64,000 bases of DNA from an uncultured Spartobacteria bacterium (GCA_903901425.1 CAIURC010000071.1:1-64000); one strand, 5' to 3'; shown: positions 47,718 through 57,375, counted from the first letter of the stretch. Notes: generated from the letters alone by a model not told the origin. Numbers and translations are program-made.

Positions 47718-49094
47718 ATGAAAACTTCCTTTGTTTCGGTGATGAGCGTCCTGGTACTGGCGGTGCCTGTGTCTCGCGGAATTGCTGCTGCGCCAACGTG
47801 GGAGGACGATATTCGTCCGATTTTCAAAAGCCGTTGCTTCAAGTGCCATGGGGAGGACGAGCAGAAGTCGGATCTGAGTTTGCACACGCTGGGTGCCGCG
47901 TTGAAGGGGGGCTCCAGCGGGGAGGTGCTCAAGAAGGGGCGTCCCAACTCCAGTCTGTTGGTGCAATCCATCGAGCATGCCGAAGGGGTGGAGAAAATGC
48001 CGCCCAAGGCGTTGAAGATGCCTGAGGAGGAGATCGAGTTGATCCGGCAGTGGATTTTGGCGGGAATGCCAGCGGGGGCGGGAAATATGCCACAGGCGGC
48101 GCGGTTGGTATTTGCGGCCGTACCGGCTGGCGAACGACCGGAGAAACCGGCGATGCCCTCGGGGTTGCCTGCGGATGAGCCAGTTACCGGACTGTCCAAC
48201 CCGGTGACCGCACTGGCAGCGAGTCCGTGGGCACCGCTGGTGGCGATAGGGGGCGAGGGGCGGGTGCGGTTTGTGCACGCGGAAACAAAGGAGTCGCTGG
48301 GGGCCGTGCCGTTCCCTGAGGGGATTCCGCAGGTTCTCCGCTTCAGCCGGGACGGTGCGCTGCTGCTGGCGGCGGGGGGAAAACCGGTGCAGTCGGGGAA
48401 GGCGGTGCTTTACGAGGTGACCACCGGAAAGCGACTGGGGGCCTTTGGAGATGAGAGCGACACGGTACTGGCGGCGGACTTGAGCGCTGACAGCCAGTGG
48501 GTGGCGCTGGGCGGACCGGGCAAAGCGGTAAAGGTGTTCCGCGTGGCTGATGGGAAACTGGCCTACAAACTCACCAAGCACACGGATTGGATTACGGCTC
48601 TGGAGTTTTCACCGGACGGGAAGCGGTTGGTTACCGGGGACCGTTCCGGGGGAATCCATGTGTGGGAAGCAGAAGGCGGAGCGCTTGTTCTGGGGTTGAG
48701 TGAGCATAAGGAAAGCATCCATGCGCTGGCCTGGCGGCCGGATGGGAAGGTGGTGGCGAGCGGGAGTGAGGATGGGTCGGTGATTCTGTGGGGGATCGAG
48801 GACGGATTTCCTCTGGCGACGTTGAGCAAGATTCACACGCCCAAGCTGCGGCCCGGTGAATATGGGAAAAAGCCGGGCGGGGTTCTTGGGCTGGCTTGGA
48901 CTGGGGAAGGAAATTTGCTGACCACGGGCCGGGATCGAACGAGCCGGCTGTGGGACAGTGTTGGGGGGAAATTGGCCGAGAGTGCGCCGTTCAAGGAGTT
49001 GCCTTCAAAAGTGGCGGGTACATGTGTAGGTAAGCGGGTGGCAATCGGAAATGCGCGCGGGGAATTGACGTGGTGGGAACCGGCCACTCAATAG
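47718..49094 (+). CDS. cytochrome / WD40 beta-propeller protein
   Basis: The 458-residue protein has a signal peptide (FVSVMSVLVLAVPVSRGIAA), a planctomycete-type cytochrome domain with CFKCH (Cys40, Cys43, His44), the MPPKALKMPEEEIELIRQWI helix, and then about seven WD40/propeller repeats: VKVFRVADGKLAYKLTKHTDWI, ALEFSPDGKRLVTG, IHVWEAEGGALVLGLSEH, and ALAWRPDGKVVASGSEDGSVI. The haem could accept electrons while the propeller binds partners. It is the last gene of the ECF-linked unit, 18 bases after the PSD1 gene, and converges on ppk1. Confidence 0.88.
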   Translation: MKTSFVSVMSVLVLAVPVSRGIAAAPTWEDDIRPIFKSRCFKCHGEDEQKSDLSLHTLGAALKGGSSGEVLKKGRPNSSLLVQSIEHAEGVEKMPPKALKMPEEEIELIRQWILAGMPAGAGNMPQAARLVFAAVPAGERPEKPAMPSGLPADEPVTGLSNPVTALAASPWAPLVAIGGEGRVRFVHAETKESLGAVPFPEGIPQVLRFSRDGALLLAAGGKPVQSGKAVLYEVTTGKRLGAFGDESDTVLAADLSADSQWVALGGPGKAVKVFRVADGKLAYKLTKHTDWITALEFSPDGKRLVTGDRSGGIHVWEAEGGALVLGLSEHKESIHALAWRPDGKVVASGSEDGSVILWGIEDGFPLATLSKIHTPKLRPGEYGKKPGGVLGLAWTGEGNLLTTGRDRTSRLWDSVGGKLAESAPFKELPSKVAGTCVGKRVAIGNARGELTWWEPATQ

Positions 49095-49127
49095 GAGCCT
49101 ACAACCCTCTCCGTCACCGCTGCCCGA

Positions 49128-51368
49128 TCAAACGGGTTTTGTGTGCGGGTGGCTCCGAACTTGGAATTCCGCCGTCTTTTTCTGGAGCCGCCTCTTTTTG
49201 GCCTCACCCTGAGCGAGTTTGATGAAGTGGGTCTGGCTGTTAAACCTCTGCGGGGAATCGCCCGATTTGATCCGGTGATATGAGCCGTCCGGTGCCAGAA
49301 TCGAGGCCTTTGAGTTGTCTGCGAGTTGTGCACCCAGAATTTCCTCGGTGAGGCGCCGGCGGTGTTCGGGGTCTTCCACGGGGGTCAGGATTTCGATCCG
49401 GCGGAAAAAGTTGCGGGGCATCCAGTCGGCGCTGCCAAAGTAGACCTTTGGAGTGCCAGCGTTTTCAAAATAGAAGATCCGGCTGTGCTCGAGAAACCGT
49501 CCCACGATGGAGCGGACGGTGATCCTTTCGCTGATTCCTGGGAGGCCGGGCTTCAGGCAGCAGATGCCGCGCACGATCAGATCGATCTGAACCCCGGCTT
49601 GTGAGGCGCGGTAAAGGGCCTCGGTGATTTCGCGGTCCACCAGCGAGTTCATCTTGGCAATGATCCGTGCGGGTTTGCCGCAAAGCGCGTTGTCGGTTTC
49701 GCGGCGGATGAGCGAAAGAAGCGTGTCGTGGAGGGTGAATGGCGCGATCAGCAGTTTCCGGGTGCTCTGGAACCGGCCGATTCCGGTGAGCAGGTTGAAA
49801 AAGTTGGTGGCGTCCTCGCCAAAATCGGGGTGGCAGGTGAGCAGGCTCAGATCCGTGTACAGGCGGGCCGTGGACGGGTTGTAGTTCCCGGTCCCGATGT
49901 GGATGTAGCGGCGAAGCCCGTCCTCGTCCCGGCGAACCACCAGGGCAATCTTGGCGTGCACCTTGTGGTTCACGATCCCGTAAACCACATGGACACCCGC
50001 CTCCTCCAAGCGGCGGGTCCAGTGGATGTTGTTGGCTTCATCGAACCGCGCCTTCAACTCGGTCACGGCTGTCACTTGTTTGCCGTTGCTGACCGCGCGC
50101 ATGAGCGCACCCACAATCCGCGGGTCGCCTCCGGTGCGGTAAAGGGTCTGTTTGATGGCAAGGACGTTCGGGTCGGATGCGGCCTTCTCGAGAAAATCCA
50201 CCACGCTGTTAAAGCTCTCGTAGGGATGATGCAGCAGGACGTCCCGTTTCCGGATTACAACAAAAGGATCGGCGCCATTCCGGAACGCGGGTGCGAGTGC
50301 GGGAAGAAAGGGTTTGTCCCGGAGTTCCGGCGAATGGTCCCCCTCGCAGATGGCCATGAGCCGGCTGGGGTTCAGGGGGCCGTCGATCAGGTAGAGGTCG
50401 TCCGGGGTGAGGTCGAGAGTCTCCAGAAGGTACTGGTGGATTTCCTGCGGGCAGAGGCAGTCGACTTCCAAACGCACCGCGGCGCCCTTTCTCCGGTTGT
50501 GGAGTTCCTGTTCGACGGCGCTGAGCAGGTTGCGGACGTCCTCTTCGTCAATGTAGAGTTCGCTGTTGCGGGTGACCCGGAAATGCCAATAGCCGAGGAT
50601 GGTGGTTCCAGGGAACAGGTCGCCCAGATGTTTTCCAATCACTTGGCCCATAAACGCGTAATGCAGCTCGGTCTCAGCCGAAGGCAGCCGGATGAGCCGG
50701 GGCAGGACCCGCGGGACTTGGACCACGGCAAGGCGCCGGGCGAGGAGCCCGTGCTGTTCGGCCTCCAGTTGAACCACGATGTTCAGGGACTTGTTCAGCA
50801 ACTGCGGGAACGGATGAGCGGGATCCAGCCCGAGCGGGGTGAGCACGGGCCGCACCTGGGTCAAATAGTACTGGTCCAGCCAGTCCCGTGTAGCGCGGGG
50901 CAGGGAATCCAGGTCCGGGAAATGGATCTGGTTTTTGGCAAGGGCCGGGATGAGTTCGTGTTTCCAGCACCGGCCGAGCTGTTCGGTCATGGCCAGAACC
51001 CGTTGCCGGATGGCTTTAAACGTTTCCGAAGCCGTGCGTCCGTCGGCGCTGCGCTCGACCAAGTCGCTTTCGATCTGCTGTTTGATCCCTGCCACGCGCA
51101 CCTCAAAAAACTCGTCGAGGTTGGAGCTGGCGATGCTCAGGAACTTGACCCGTTCCAACAGCGGAATGGCCGGGTCGAGTGCCTCGTTCAACACCCGCTG
51201 GTTGAATTCCAGCCAGCTCAGTTCCCGGCTCAGGAAATGTTCCGAGGAGAACTGGCGCTTGGCCTTGAAGTCGCCAGTCCGTCCCGGAGCCGGAGCGGCA
51301 GAAACCACGGCCGCAGGGGGTGGGGGCTGGCCGGATGCCCTCCGGTTTTTGGCCTCAGCACGTTTCAT
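49128..51368 (-). CDS. ppk1: Polyphosphate kinase
   Basis: PPK1 makes long-chain polyphosphate from ATP reversibly. The 746-residue product shows the N-domain start HFLSRELSWLEFNQRVLNEA, SIASSNLDEFFEVRVAG, and both catalytic HKD-like segments (NHKVHAKIALVVRRDEDG with the autophosphorylated His, and EHSRIFYFENAGTPKVYFGSADW). YHPYESFNSVVDFLEKAA-type sequence is present as DVLLHHPYESFNSVVDFLEK. The start at 51368 is chosen because the alternative at 51437 would overlap the YlbF gene. The C-terminal tail is basic. Confidence 0.95.
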   Translation of the reverse strand: MKRAEAKNRRASGQPPPPAAVVSAAPAPGRTGDFKAKRQFSSEHFLSRELSWLEFNQRVLNEALDPAIPLLERVKFLSIASSNLDEFFEVRVAGIKQQIESDLVERSADGRTASETFKAIRQRVLAMTEQLGRCWKHELIPALAKNQIHFPDLDSLPRATRDWLDQYYLTQVRPVLTPLGLDPAHPFPQLLNKSLNIVVQLEAEQHGLLARRLAVVQVPRVLPRLIRLPSAETELHYAFMGQVIGKHLGDLFPGTTILGYWHFRVTRNSELYIDEEDVRNLLSAVEQELHNRRKGAAVRLEVDCLCPQEIHQYLLETLDLTPDDLYLIDGPLNPSRLMAICEGDHSPELRDKPFLPALAPAFRNGADPFVVIRKRDVLLHHPYESFNSVVDFLEKAASDPNVLAIKQTLYRTGGDPRIVGALMRAVSNGKQVTAVTELKARFDEANNIHWTRRLEEAGVHVVYGIVNHKVHAKIALVVRRDEDGLRRYIHIGTGNYNPSTARLYTDLSLLTCHPDFGEDATNFFNLLTGIGRFQSTRKLLIAPFTLHDTLLSLIRRETDNALCGKPARIIAKMNSLVDREITEALYRASQAGVQIDLIVRGICCLKPGLPGISERITVRSIVGRFLEHSRIFYFENAGTPKVYFGSADWMPRNFFRRIEILTPVEDPEHRRRLTEEILGAQLADNSKASILAPDGSYHRIKSGDSPQRFNSQTHFIKLAQGEAKKRRLQKKTAEFQVRSHPHTKPV

Positions 51369-51406
51369 GAGGTTCGGGTCATCGGAGGGAACGCTGTCAG
51401 GGATTT

Positions 51407-51802
51407 CTATGCGCAGCCGCAGCCGCCGCCGCAGCACCCGGTGTCGACCTCGTCCAGTTGGGGTGCGCGCCCCAGTTCAAAGGTTTTCTCGATGAACTTT
51501 CCGACGGTCTGCTGGAGCTGCTGGAGCTGGTCCTGCGCATGGAGAAACTCCTGAACCACGATGTTGGAAGTGAGTTCCGACCGGAGCGATTCAAACTCCT
51601 GGATCTCGGAGTTGGAAATCGAATCCCCCTGGTTGGCACGGGCTTGAAGATGGCGGCCCAAGTCGTTCACCTGCTGAAACTGGAACTTCAAGGGTTCGTC
51701 GGAGAGAAACCGGTCGAGCCCCTGCTTGATCCGTTCGAAATCGGGCCGTGCGGTGACGGCGCTACACAGGGACTGGAGGGGCGGGAGCAGGGTGTCTTCC
51801 AT
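51407..51802 (-). CDS. YlbF-family protein with cysteine-rich tail
   Basis: The 131-residue protein is helical (FERIKQGLDRFLSDEPLKFQFQ, RANQGDSISNSEIQEFESL, VVQEFLHAQDQLQQLQQTVGKFIEK), as in the YlbF/YmcA family. Some Firmicutes members help RNase Y or bind an Fe-S cluster. The C-terminus ends GCCGGGCGCA, four cysteines in ten residues, which could bind a metal or cluster. Function in this organism is unknown. It is followed by ppk1 38 bases later. Confidence 0.8.
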   Translation of the reverse strand: MEDTLLPPLQSLCSAVTARPDFERIKQGLDRFLSDEPLKFQFQQVNDLGRHLQARANQGDSISNSEIQEFESLRSELTSNIVVQEFLHAQDQLQQLQQTVGKFIEKTFELGRAPQLDEVDTGCCGGGCGCA

Positions 51803-51873
51803 GGTGAAATAAAGGTGTTCAGGAAAAGGTACGGCACGCGGAGCCGGAAAGCAAACGCTGGCCGCGGAACCGG

Positions 51874-53235
51874 TTACCGGGCAGCCAGCGAGATCCCGCG
51901 CACCTTCTTGTACAGGGTTACCGCGTAAGTGTCTGTCATTCCGGAAACAAAATCGAAAATTCCCAGCAACCTGTCGTAGGCGGAGGCCGCTGGAATCCGG
52001 CCCGGCCCCAGAGATTCGGCAGGTAGAAGTAGCAGGAGTTTCCGGCTCCGCGGAGCCGGTTTGCCACCGTTCTGCGCGTGGTCGTTGAGGGCCGACACAA
52101 AGACGTCCAGCAGGCCTCCGAGGACCTCAAAGCCGGCCGCCTCGATTTCCACGCCGCGGGGCGTGGAGTAGATGGTTTCTCGCGAGATCTTTTCAATGTG
52201 TGCCCATGCCACACGGTCCGGTCCGGCGTCGATCAGCGGCGTGTCAAAACTGCCGTCCAGAAGCGCAGCCTCGTTCTCAAGAAAAAGCTCCGCGCACTTT
52301 TCGATCGCGGCGCCGATGGCAATCGAGCGCAGGATCTGGACACGGCGACCGTCCGAGTGCGCGGTTTCCAGGCGGGTGGGGCGAAGGGGGCCGGGGATGA
52401 GCTCCATGAACGCGTCCCGGACCGTTGCATAACCAAGGTGGCCGAGGCGGAAGCCGTCCTCAAAATCCACCAATCGGTAACAGATGTCGTCTGCGGCCTC
52501 GACCAGAAACGCGAGGGGATGCCTCGCCCACGCCGTGTCCGAGGAATTCCGTGGAAGGAGTTCGCATGCGGCTGCCACTGAACGGAACTCCGCCAGTTCG
52601 CTGCGGTAAAAGCCGAACTTCTTGGTGCTGGCACCCGAGGGCAGATCCCCGGTCCCCAGGTCCGCGGCGCGGGGGTATTTGGTAAACGCTCCCAGAGTTG
52701 CAAAGGTCAGTTGCAGGCCACCCGGGTTGTCCGGCATCTGAAGTTTTGTCAGGAGCCGGAACCCCTGTGCGTTCCCTTCGTACCGCGCAAAATCCGCGTG
52801 TTCGGCTGGGGTGAGTTCCTGTGCGGCAACTCTGGCGTGCGAAGAATTGAGGAACCAGTGGCGGATGGCGTCTTCACCCGAATGGCCAAACGGGGGGTTG
52901 CCCAAATCATGGGCGAGGGCGGCGGCACTGGTGATTTCCCCGAAATCGGAGGGCGGAATGTCTGTCAGGGCATGGCGCTGGCAGAGGACAGCGCCCACGC
53001 GTGCCCCGAGTGATCGTGCCACGGAAGCGACTTCCAGAGAATGTGTGAGCCTTGTCCGGACATAGTCGTTGTCGGCCAACGGAAAGACCTGGGTTTTGTC
53101 CTGGAGCCGGCGAAATGCGGTGGAGAACGTAATCCGGTCACCGTCCCGGCGGAACTCCGACCGGAGAGGGTTATGCGGGGCGGGTCTTGGTTTTTTGCCG
53201 ATCCGGTTTTGATTGAGGAGTGCCAGCCAGTTCAC
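51874..53235 (-). CDS. dgt: dGTPase (deoxyguanosine triphosphate triphosphohydrolase)
   Basis: The enzyme releases triphosphate from dGTP and related dNTPs. The 453-residue product has the HD-domain metal site: FSTAFRRLQDKTQVF, DYVRTRLTHSLEVASVAR with the first His, and AAALAHDLGNPPFGHSGEDAI with the His-Asp pair. The GTG at 53235 is chosen because it overlaps the ABC-F stop as GTGA, a coupled arrangement, and the longer frame to 53268 would run into that gene. The dNTP substrate range cannot be told from sequence. Confidence 0.92.
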   Translation of the reverse strand: MNWLALLNQNRIGKKPRPAPHNPLRSEFRRDGDRITFSTAFRRLQDKTQVFPLADNDYVRTRLTHSLEVASVARSLGARVGAVLCQRHALTDIPPSDFGEITSAAALAHDLGNPPFGHSGEDAIRHWFLNSSHARVAAQELTPAEHADFARYEGNAQGFRLLTKLQMPDNPGGLQLTFATLGAFTKYPRAADLGTGDLPSGASTKKFGFYRSELAEFRSVAAACELLPRNSSDTAWARHPLAFLVEAADDICYRLVDFEDGFRLGHLGYATVRDAFMELIPGPLRPTRLETAHSDGRRVQILRSIAIGAAIEKCAELFLENEAALLDGSFDTPLIDAGPDRVAWAHIEKISRETIYSTPRGVEIEAAGFEVLGGLLDVFVSALNDHAQNGGKPAPRSRKLLLLLPAESLGPGRIPAASAYDRLLGIFDFVSGMTDTYAVTLYKKVRGISLAAR

Positions 53236-55184
53236 GAGGTTTGGAGTTCGGAGGCAGCTTTTTCCCAAGCGGCGTTGGCCTCTTGGAGTTGGTCGGAGAC
53301 GGCTAGCATTTCCCGGTTCAAAGCCATGGCGTTTCCGCCTGGGGCGTATGCAGCGGGATCCTCGAGGGCAGCGGTGAGGGAGGCGAGTTTGGCTTCCAAA
53401 GCCACCACCTCCATCTCGAGCTTGGCCACCGCTTTTTCCCGGTCCCGGAGTTGTTTGGCGGCCTGTTTGCGCTGTTCGGCCTCGGCGCGTTTCTGTTCTT
53501 TGAACTCCCGCAGGCCAGGCCCGGAGCGGGATTGGGAGTCTGCGGGATCCAGATCGGGCTGTAAATTGGCGAGGCCTTCGCCGGCGGTGAGCGCGGCGCG
53601 GGCGGAGGTGGCCCGGGTTTTTTCGAGGAAATACTGGTAATCGCCGGCGTAGGGGGTGGTGGTTCCGGCGGACACGTGCAGGACGGAGGAGGCGATGGAC
53701 CGGATGAAATGGACGTCGTGGCTGATAAAGATGAGGGTGCCTTCGAACTGCTGGAGTGCCTGAATGAGGGCATCGATGGAGCCCACGTCCAAGTGGGTGG
53801 TGGGTTCATCCATCAACAGCAGGTTGGGCGGGTCGAGCAGCAGTTTGACCAGCGCAAGGCGCGATTTTTCGCCCCCGCTGAGAACCGCTACGGGCTTGAA
53901 CACGTCGTCGCCGCGGAAAAGGAAGGAGCCGAGGACGGTCCGGCATGTCTGCTCGCTTTGGGGGTTGGGCGAATCCATCGCCGCCTCCAGTACGGTCTGG
54001 CGGGGATTCAAAACCTCGGTGCGTTGTTGGGAAAAGTAGCCGGTCCGCACATTGTGCCCGAGCGCGCGTTCACCGGTTTGCGGTTGGAGAATCCCGGCGA
54101 GGAGTTTGATCAGCGTGGATTTGCCGGCGCCGTTCGGGCCCACCAGCACCGTACGCTGGCCGCGTTCGGCTTCAAAATTCAGGTTTTGATAAACGGTCAG
54201 GTCCCCGTAGCCGAACCGGATGTTTTTGAGCGAGATCACGCGGGTCCCGCTCCGGGCGGGCTGCGGGAAATGAAACTTGATGGATTTGGCGTCCGCCACA
54301 GGCGCCTCAATTTTTTCCATCCGGGCGATCTGCTTGAGTTTGCTCTGGGCTTGCGAGGCTTTGCTGGCCTTGGCCCGAAAACGGTCGGCGAATTCCTGGA
54401 GGGCGGCGATTTCGCGCTGCTGGTTTTTATAGGCGGCTAGCTGTTGTTCGGCGCGCGCAGCCTTTTGCTCCTGGTAGCTGTCCCAATTGCCTTTGTAGCG
54501 GTGCAGGGTGCCGTGGGCGATTTCCACGATGCTGCCCACGAGCTGGTTGAGGAACTCGCGGTCGTGCGAGATCATGAGGATGGCTCCGGGATAGGAGCGG
54601 AGATAATCCTGAAACCACTGGAGGCTTTCCAAATCGAGATGGTTGGTGGGCTCGTCCAGAAGCAGGAGGTCGGGTTCCATGACCAGCAACCGGGCCAGAT
54701 GGGCCCGCATGATCCAACCCCCGCTCAGGGCACGCGCGGCGCGATCCATGTCGCTCTCCCGGAAGGCCAGGCCGGCGAGGATTTTCTTGGCTTTGGGTTC
54801 GAGTTGCCAGCCGCCCTGTTCGTCAAAAACCCGCAACGCCTCGTGATAGGCGTCCTCGTCTGGGGCCTCGCCTTTTTCGTGGAGACGAATGGTGTTTTTC
54901 GCAGCTGCAAGTTCGGGCGAGATGGCAGTGGCCAGTTCCAAGACCGTCTCGTTTCCAGCAGGAGCGCTTTCCTGCGGGAGAAAACCGATCCGCACATTGC
55001 GTTCCCATGCAATCCGGCCGGAATCCGGCGTGGCTTCTCCGAGGAGCAAAGAGAACAGGGTGGACTTGCCCGCCCCGTTCGGCCCCACCAAACCAATCCG
55101 GTCACCCCGGTTGACTTGGAGGCTGGCTTCCTGAAAAAGGACGCGTCCGGAAAACGACTTGCTGACTTGTGCAACGGTAAGCAT
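53232..55184 (-). CDS. ABC-F family ATPase (Uup/EttA-like)
   Basis: The 650-residue protein has two ABC ATPase domains joined by a helical linker and no membrane segment, as in translation-factor or ribosome-protection ABC-F proteins. The first domain has Walker A GPNGAGKST (34-42), a signature LSGGW and LLLLDEPTNHLDL. The linker is RYKGNWDSYQEQKAARAEQQL. The second domain has a Walker A of the same form, a LSGGEKSRLALVKLL signature and LLMDEPTTHLDVGSI. The C-terminal 90 residues form a coiled coil (LRDREKAVAKLEMEVVALEAKL), as in Uup. The dgt gene starts inside its stop codon. Confidence 0.9.
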   Translation of the reverse strand: MLTVAQVSKSFSGRVLFQEASLQVNRGDRIGLVGPNGAGKSTLFSLLLGEATPDSGRIAWERNVRIGFLPQESAPAGNETVLELATAISPELAAAKNTIRLHEKGEAPDEDAYHEALRVFDEQGGWQLEPKAKKILAGLAFRESDMDRAARALSGGWIMRAHLARLLVMEPDLLLLDEPTNHLDLESLQWFQDYLRSYPGAILMISHDREFLNQLVGSIVEIAHGTLHRYKGNWDSYQEQKAARAEQQLAAYKNQQREIAALQEFADRFRAKASKASQAQSKLKQIARMEKIEAPVADAKSIKFHFPQPARSGTRVISLKNIRFGYGDLTVYQNLNFEAERGQRTVLVGPNGAGKSTLIKLLAGILQPQTGERALGHNVRTGYFSQQRTEVLNPRQTVLEAAMDSPNPQSEQTCRTVLGSFLFRGDDVFKPVAVLSGGEKSRLALVKLLLDPPNLLLMDEPTTHLDVGSIDALIQALQQFEGTLIFISHDVHFIRSIASSVLHVSAGTTTPYAGDYQYFLEKTRATSARAALTAGEGLANLQPDLDPADSQSRSGPGLREFKEQKRAEAEQRKQAAKQLRDREKAVAKLEMEVVALEAKLASLTAALEDPAAYAPGGNAMALNREMLAVSDQLQEANAAWEKAASELQTS

Positions 55185-55356
55185 GGCAGGGATTCAGCCA
55201 GCAGTCTTGCGATCCGGAGGCCGGGTGCAAGAGTTTCGCCGGGAGAAAAGCGGGGTTGCGTCCGGACGCGGACGCGATTCCGCATCAGGGCGCCTGCGCA
55301 TGCGGTGAGTCGCCCGAGGGCCACATACACCGCATTTGTCCAACTCTGCCCGGGTT

Positions 55357-57375
55357 TTAGGCCTTGGCCGACTGAAACTTGGTCCGGATGGCCTCCACCA
55401 CGCTGGGATCTGCCAAGGTGGTGACGTTGCCCAGTTCGCGGCCCTCAGAAATGTCGCGGAGCAACCGGCGCATGATTTTCCCGGACCGGGTCTTGGGGAG
55501 GTCCGGCACGAACACGATCCGTTCGGGCCGGGCGAACTTGCCGATCTTGGCGTCCACCATGGCGTTGAGTTTTTTGGCGAGATCGGTTTCGTCCACCTTG
55601 CCGGCAAAAGCGGATTTGAGGATGACGAAAGCCATGAGGCCCTGGCCTTTGAGTTCGTGTTTGACGCCGACCACAGCGGATTCGGCGACTGCTTCGTGTT
55701 CGATGAAGACCGCTTCGAGTTCAGCGGTGCCGATCCGGTGTCCGGAGACGTTGACGACGTCATCGACCCGGCCGGTGATCCAGAGGTAACCGTCTTTGTC
55801 GCGGATGGCGCCATCGCCCGGGAAATAGTACTGGCCGCCCCAGCGGTTCCAGTAGGTGTCGATGTAGCGCTGGGGATCTCCGAAAATGCCCTGGGTGATG
55901 CCGGGCCATGGCTTCCTGATGGCCAGAATGCCGTGATCGGTTTCGTTGCCGTGCTCGTCCAGGACGGCAGCATCGATCCCGAAGAAGGGCAGGGTGGCTG
56001 AACCGGGCTTGGTGGGGGTGCAGCCTGGGATGGGGGTGATCATGTGGCCGCCGGTCTCGGTCTGCCACCAGGTGTCCACAATCGGGCAGCGTTCCGCGCC
56101 GACGTTCTTGTGGAACCACAGCCAGGCCTCGGGATTGATGGGTTCTCCCACGGAGCCGAGGAGGCGGAGCGAGGAGAGATCGTGTTTTTTGAGCCAGTCA
56201 TCGCCCCATTTCATGAAGGCGCGAATGGCTGTGGGAGCGGTGTAAAAGATGGTGACCTTGTGGTCCTGGATGATCTTCCAGAACCGCCCAAAATCGGGGG
56301 CGTCGGGTGCGCCCTCGTACATCAGCACCGAGGCTCCGTTGAGCAGGGGGCCGTAAACCACGTAGGTGTGGCCGGTTACCCAGCCCACGTCGGCGGTACA
56401 CCAGAAGAGGTCGTCCCCGCGGAGATCAAAGGAATACTTGTTTGTGGTGTAGGCATGGACCATGTAGCCGCCCACGCTGTGCATGATGCCCTTGGGTTTG
56501 CCCGTGGAGCCCGAGGTGTACAGGAGGAAGAGCATCTCGTTGGATTCGAGCGCTTCCGCGGGACACTCGGAGGAAACCCCCGATGCCGCTTCGTGGTACC
56601 AAACATCCCGGCCAGGCTTCATTTGGCAGCTCGGGTCGGGCTTGCCGGAGTGCCGTTCCAGCACCAGCACATGAGCGCAGGAGGGGCATTCCGCCACCGC
56701 TTCATCTACGGTCTGTTTGAGCGCCAGAAACTTTCCGCGCCGGTATCCGCCGTCCATGGTGATCACCGCTTTGGAACTGGCGTCGTTGACACGGTCCCGG
56801 ATGGCTTCCGCAGAGAAACCGCCGAAAACAACGGAATGAATCACGCCGATCCGGGCACAGGCCAGCACGGCGATGGCCAGTTCGGGCACCATGGGCATGT
56901 AAATGGCCACGGTGTCGCCTTTTTTGAGGCCGAGTCCCTTGAGGACATTCGCGAATCGGCACACCTCGGAGAGGAGTTCCCGGTAGGTGATTTTGCGGAT
57001 CTCAGACGCACTCCCGGCCTCGGTGGGTTCTGCCTCGTAAACAATCGCGGTTTTGTCGCCGAGTCCTTTGGCGATTTGGGCGTCCAGACAGTTGTAGGCG
57101 ATGTTGGTCTTGCCGTCGACGAACCAGCGGAAAAACGGCTTCCTGCTTTCGTCCAGCACTGCCGACCAGCGCTCGAACCAGTGGAGTTGCGAGGCTTCAT
57201 CTCCCCAAAACCCGTCCAGATCCTGAATGGACCGCTCGTACAGGGCCCGGTAGCCGTCCAGCCCCTGAACCCTCGCCTTTTGGACAAAGTCCGTGGAGGG
57301 ATGGAAAATCTGGTCGGCCGAGGCAAATCCCTCGGCGCTGGCTTTGCGGACGTCATCAATTTCTTCGGTGCTCAT
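55357..57375 (-). CDS. acs: Acetyl-CoA synthetase
   Basis: The enzyme activates acetate to acetyl-CoA through acetyl-AMP. The 672-residue chain has the adenylate-forming core: FLLYTSGSTGKPKGIMHS (A3), VDTWWQTETGGHM (A5), the hinge/A8 region YLWITGRVDDVVNVSGHRIG, and the A10 segment PKTRSGKIMRRLLRDIS whose Lys is the site of regulatory acetylation in this family. The length and the N-terminal dimer region are typical. Upstream on the minus strand is a hairpin with a T-tract that may be an attenuator. Confidence 0.96.
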   Translation of the reverse strand: MSTEEIDDVRKASAEGFASADQIFHPSTDFVQKARVQGLDGYRALYERSIQDLDGFWGDEASQLHWFERWSAVLDESRKPFFRWFVDGKTNIAYNCLDAQIAKGLGDKTAIVYEAEPTEAGSASEIRKITYRELLSEVCRFANVLKGLGLKKGDTVAIYMPMVPELAIAVLACARIGVIHSVVFGGFSAEAIRDRVNDASSKAVITMDGGYRRGKFLALKQTVDEAVAECPSCAHVLVLERHSGKPDPSCQMKPGRDVWYHEAASGVSSECPAEALESNEMLFLLYTSGSTGKPKGIMHSVGGYMVHAYTTNKYSFDLRGDDLFWCTADVGWVTGHTYVVYGPLLNGASVLMYEGAPDAPDFGRFWKIIQDHKVTIFYTAPTAIRAFMKWGDDWLKKHDLSSLRLLGSVGEPINPEAWLWFHKNVGAERCPIVDTWWQTETGGHMITPIPGCTPTKPGSATLPFFGIDAAVLDEHGNETDHGILAIRKPWPGITQGIFGDPQRYIDTYWNRWGGQYYFPGDGAIRDKDGYLWITGRVDDVVNVSGHRIGTAELEAVFIEHEAVAESAVVGVKHELKGQGLMAFVILKSAFAGKVDETDLAKKLNAMVDAKIGKFARPERIVFVPDLPKTRSGKIMRRLLRDISEGRELGNVTTLADPSVVEAIRTKFQSAKA

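Noticed and set aside
46260-48581. Very long minus-strand frame (over 770 codons) opposite the PSD1 and WD40 genes
   Set aside because: It is antisense to two genes with clear domains, and its translation is His/Arg/Pro-rich without motifs. Such frames arise from codon bias in high-GC genes.
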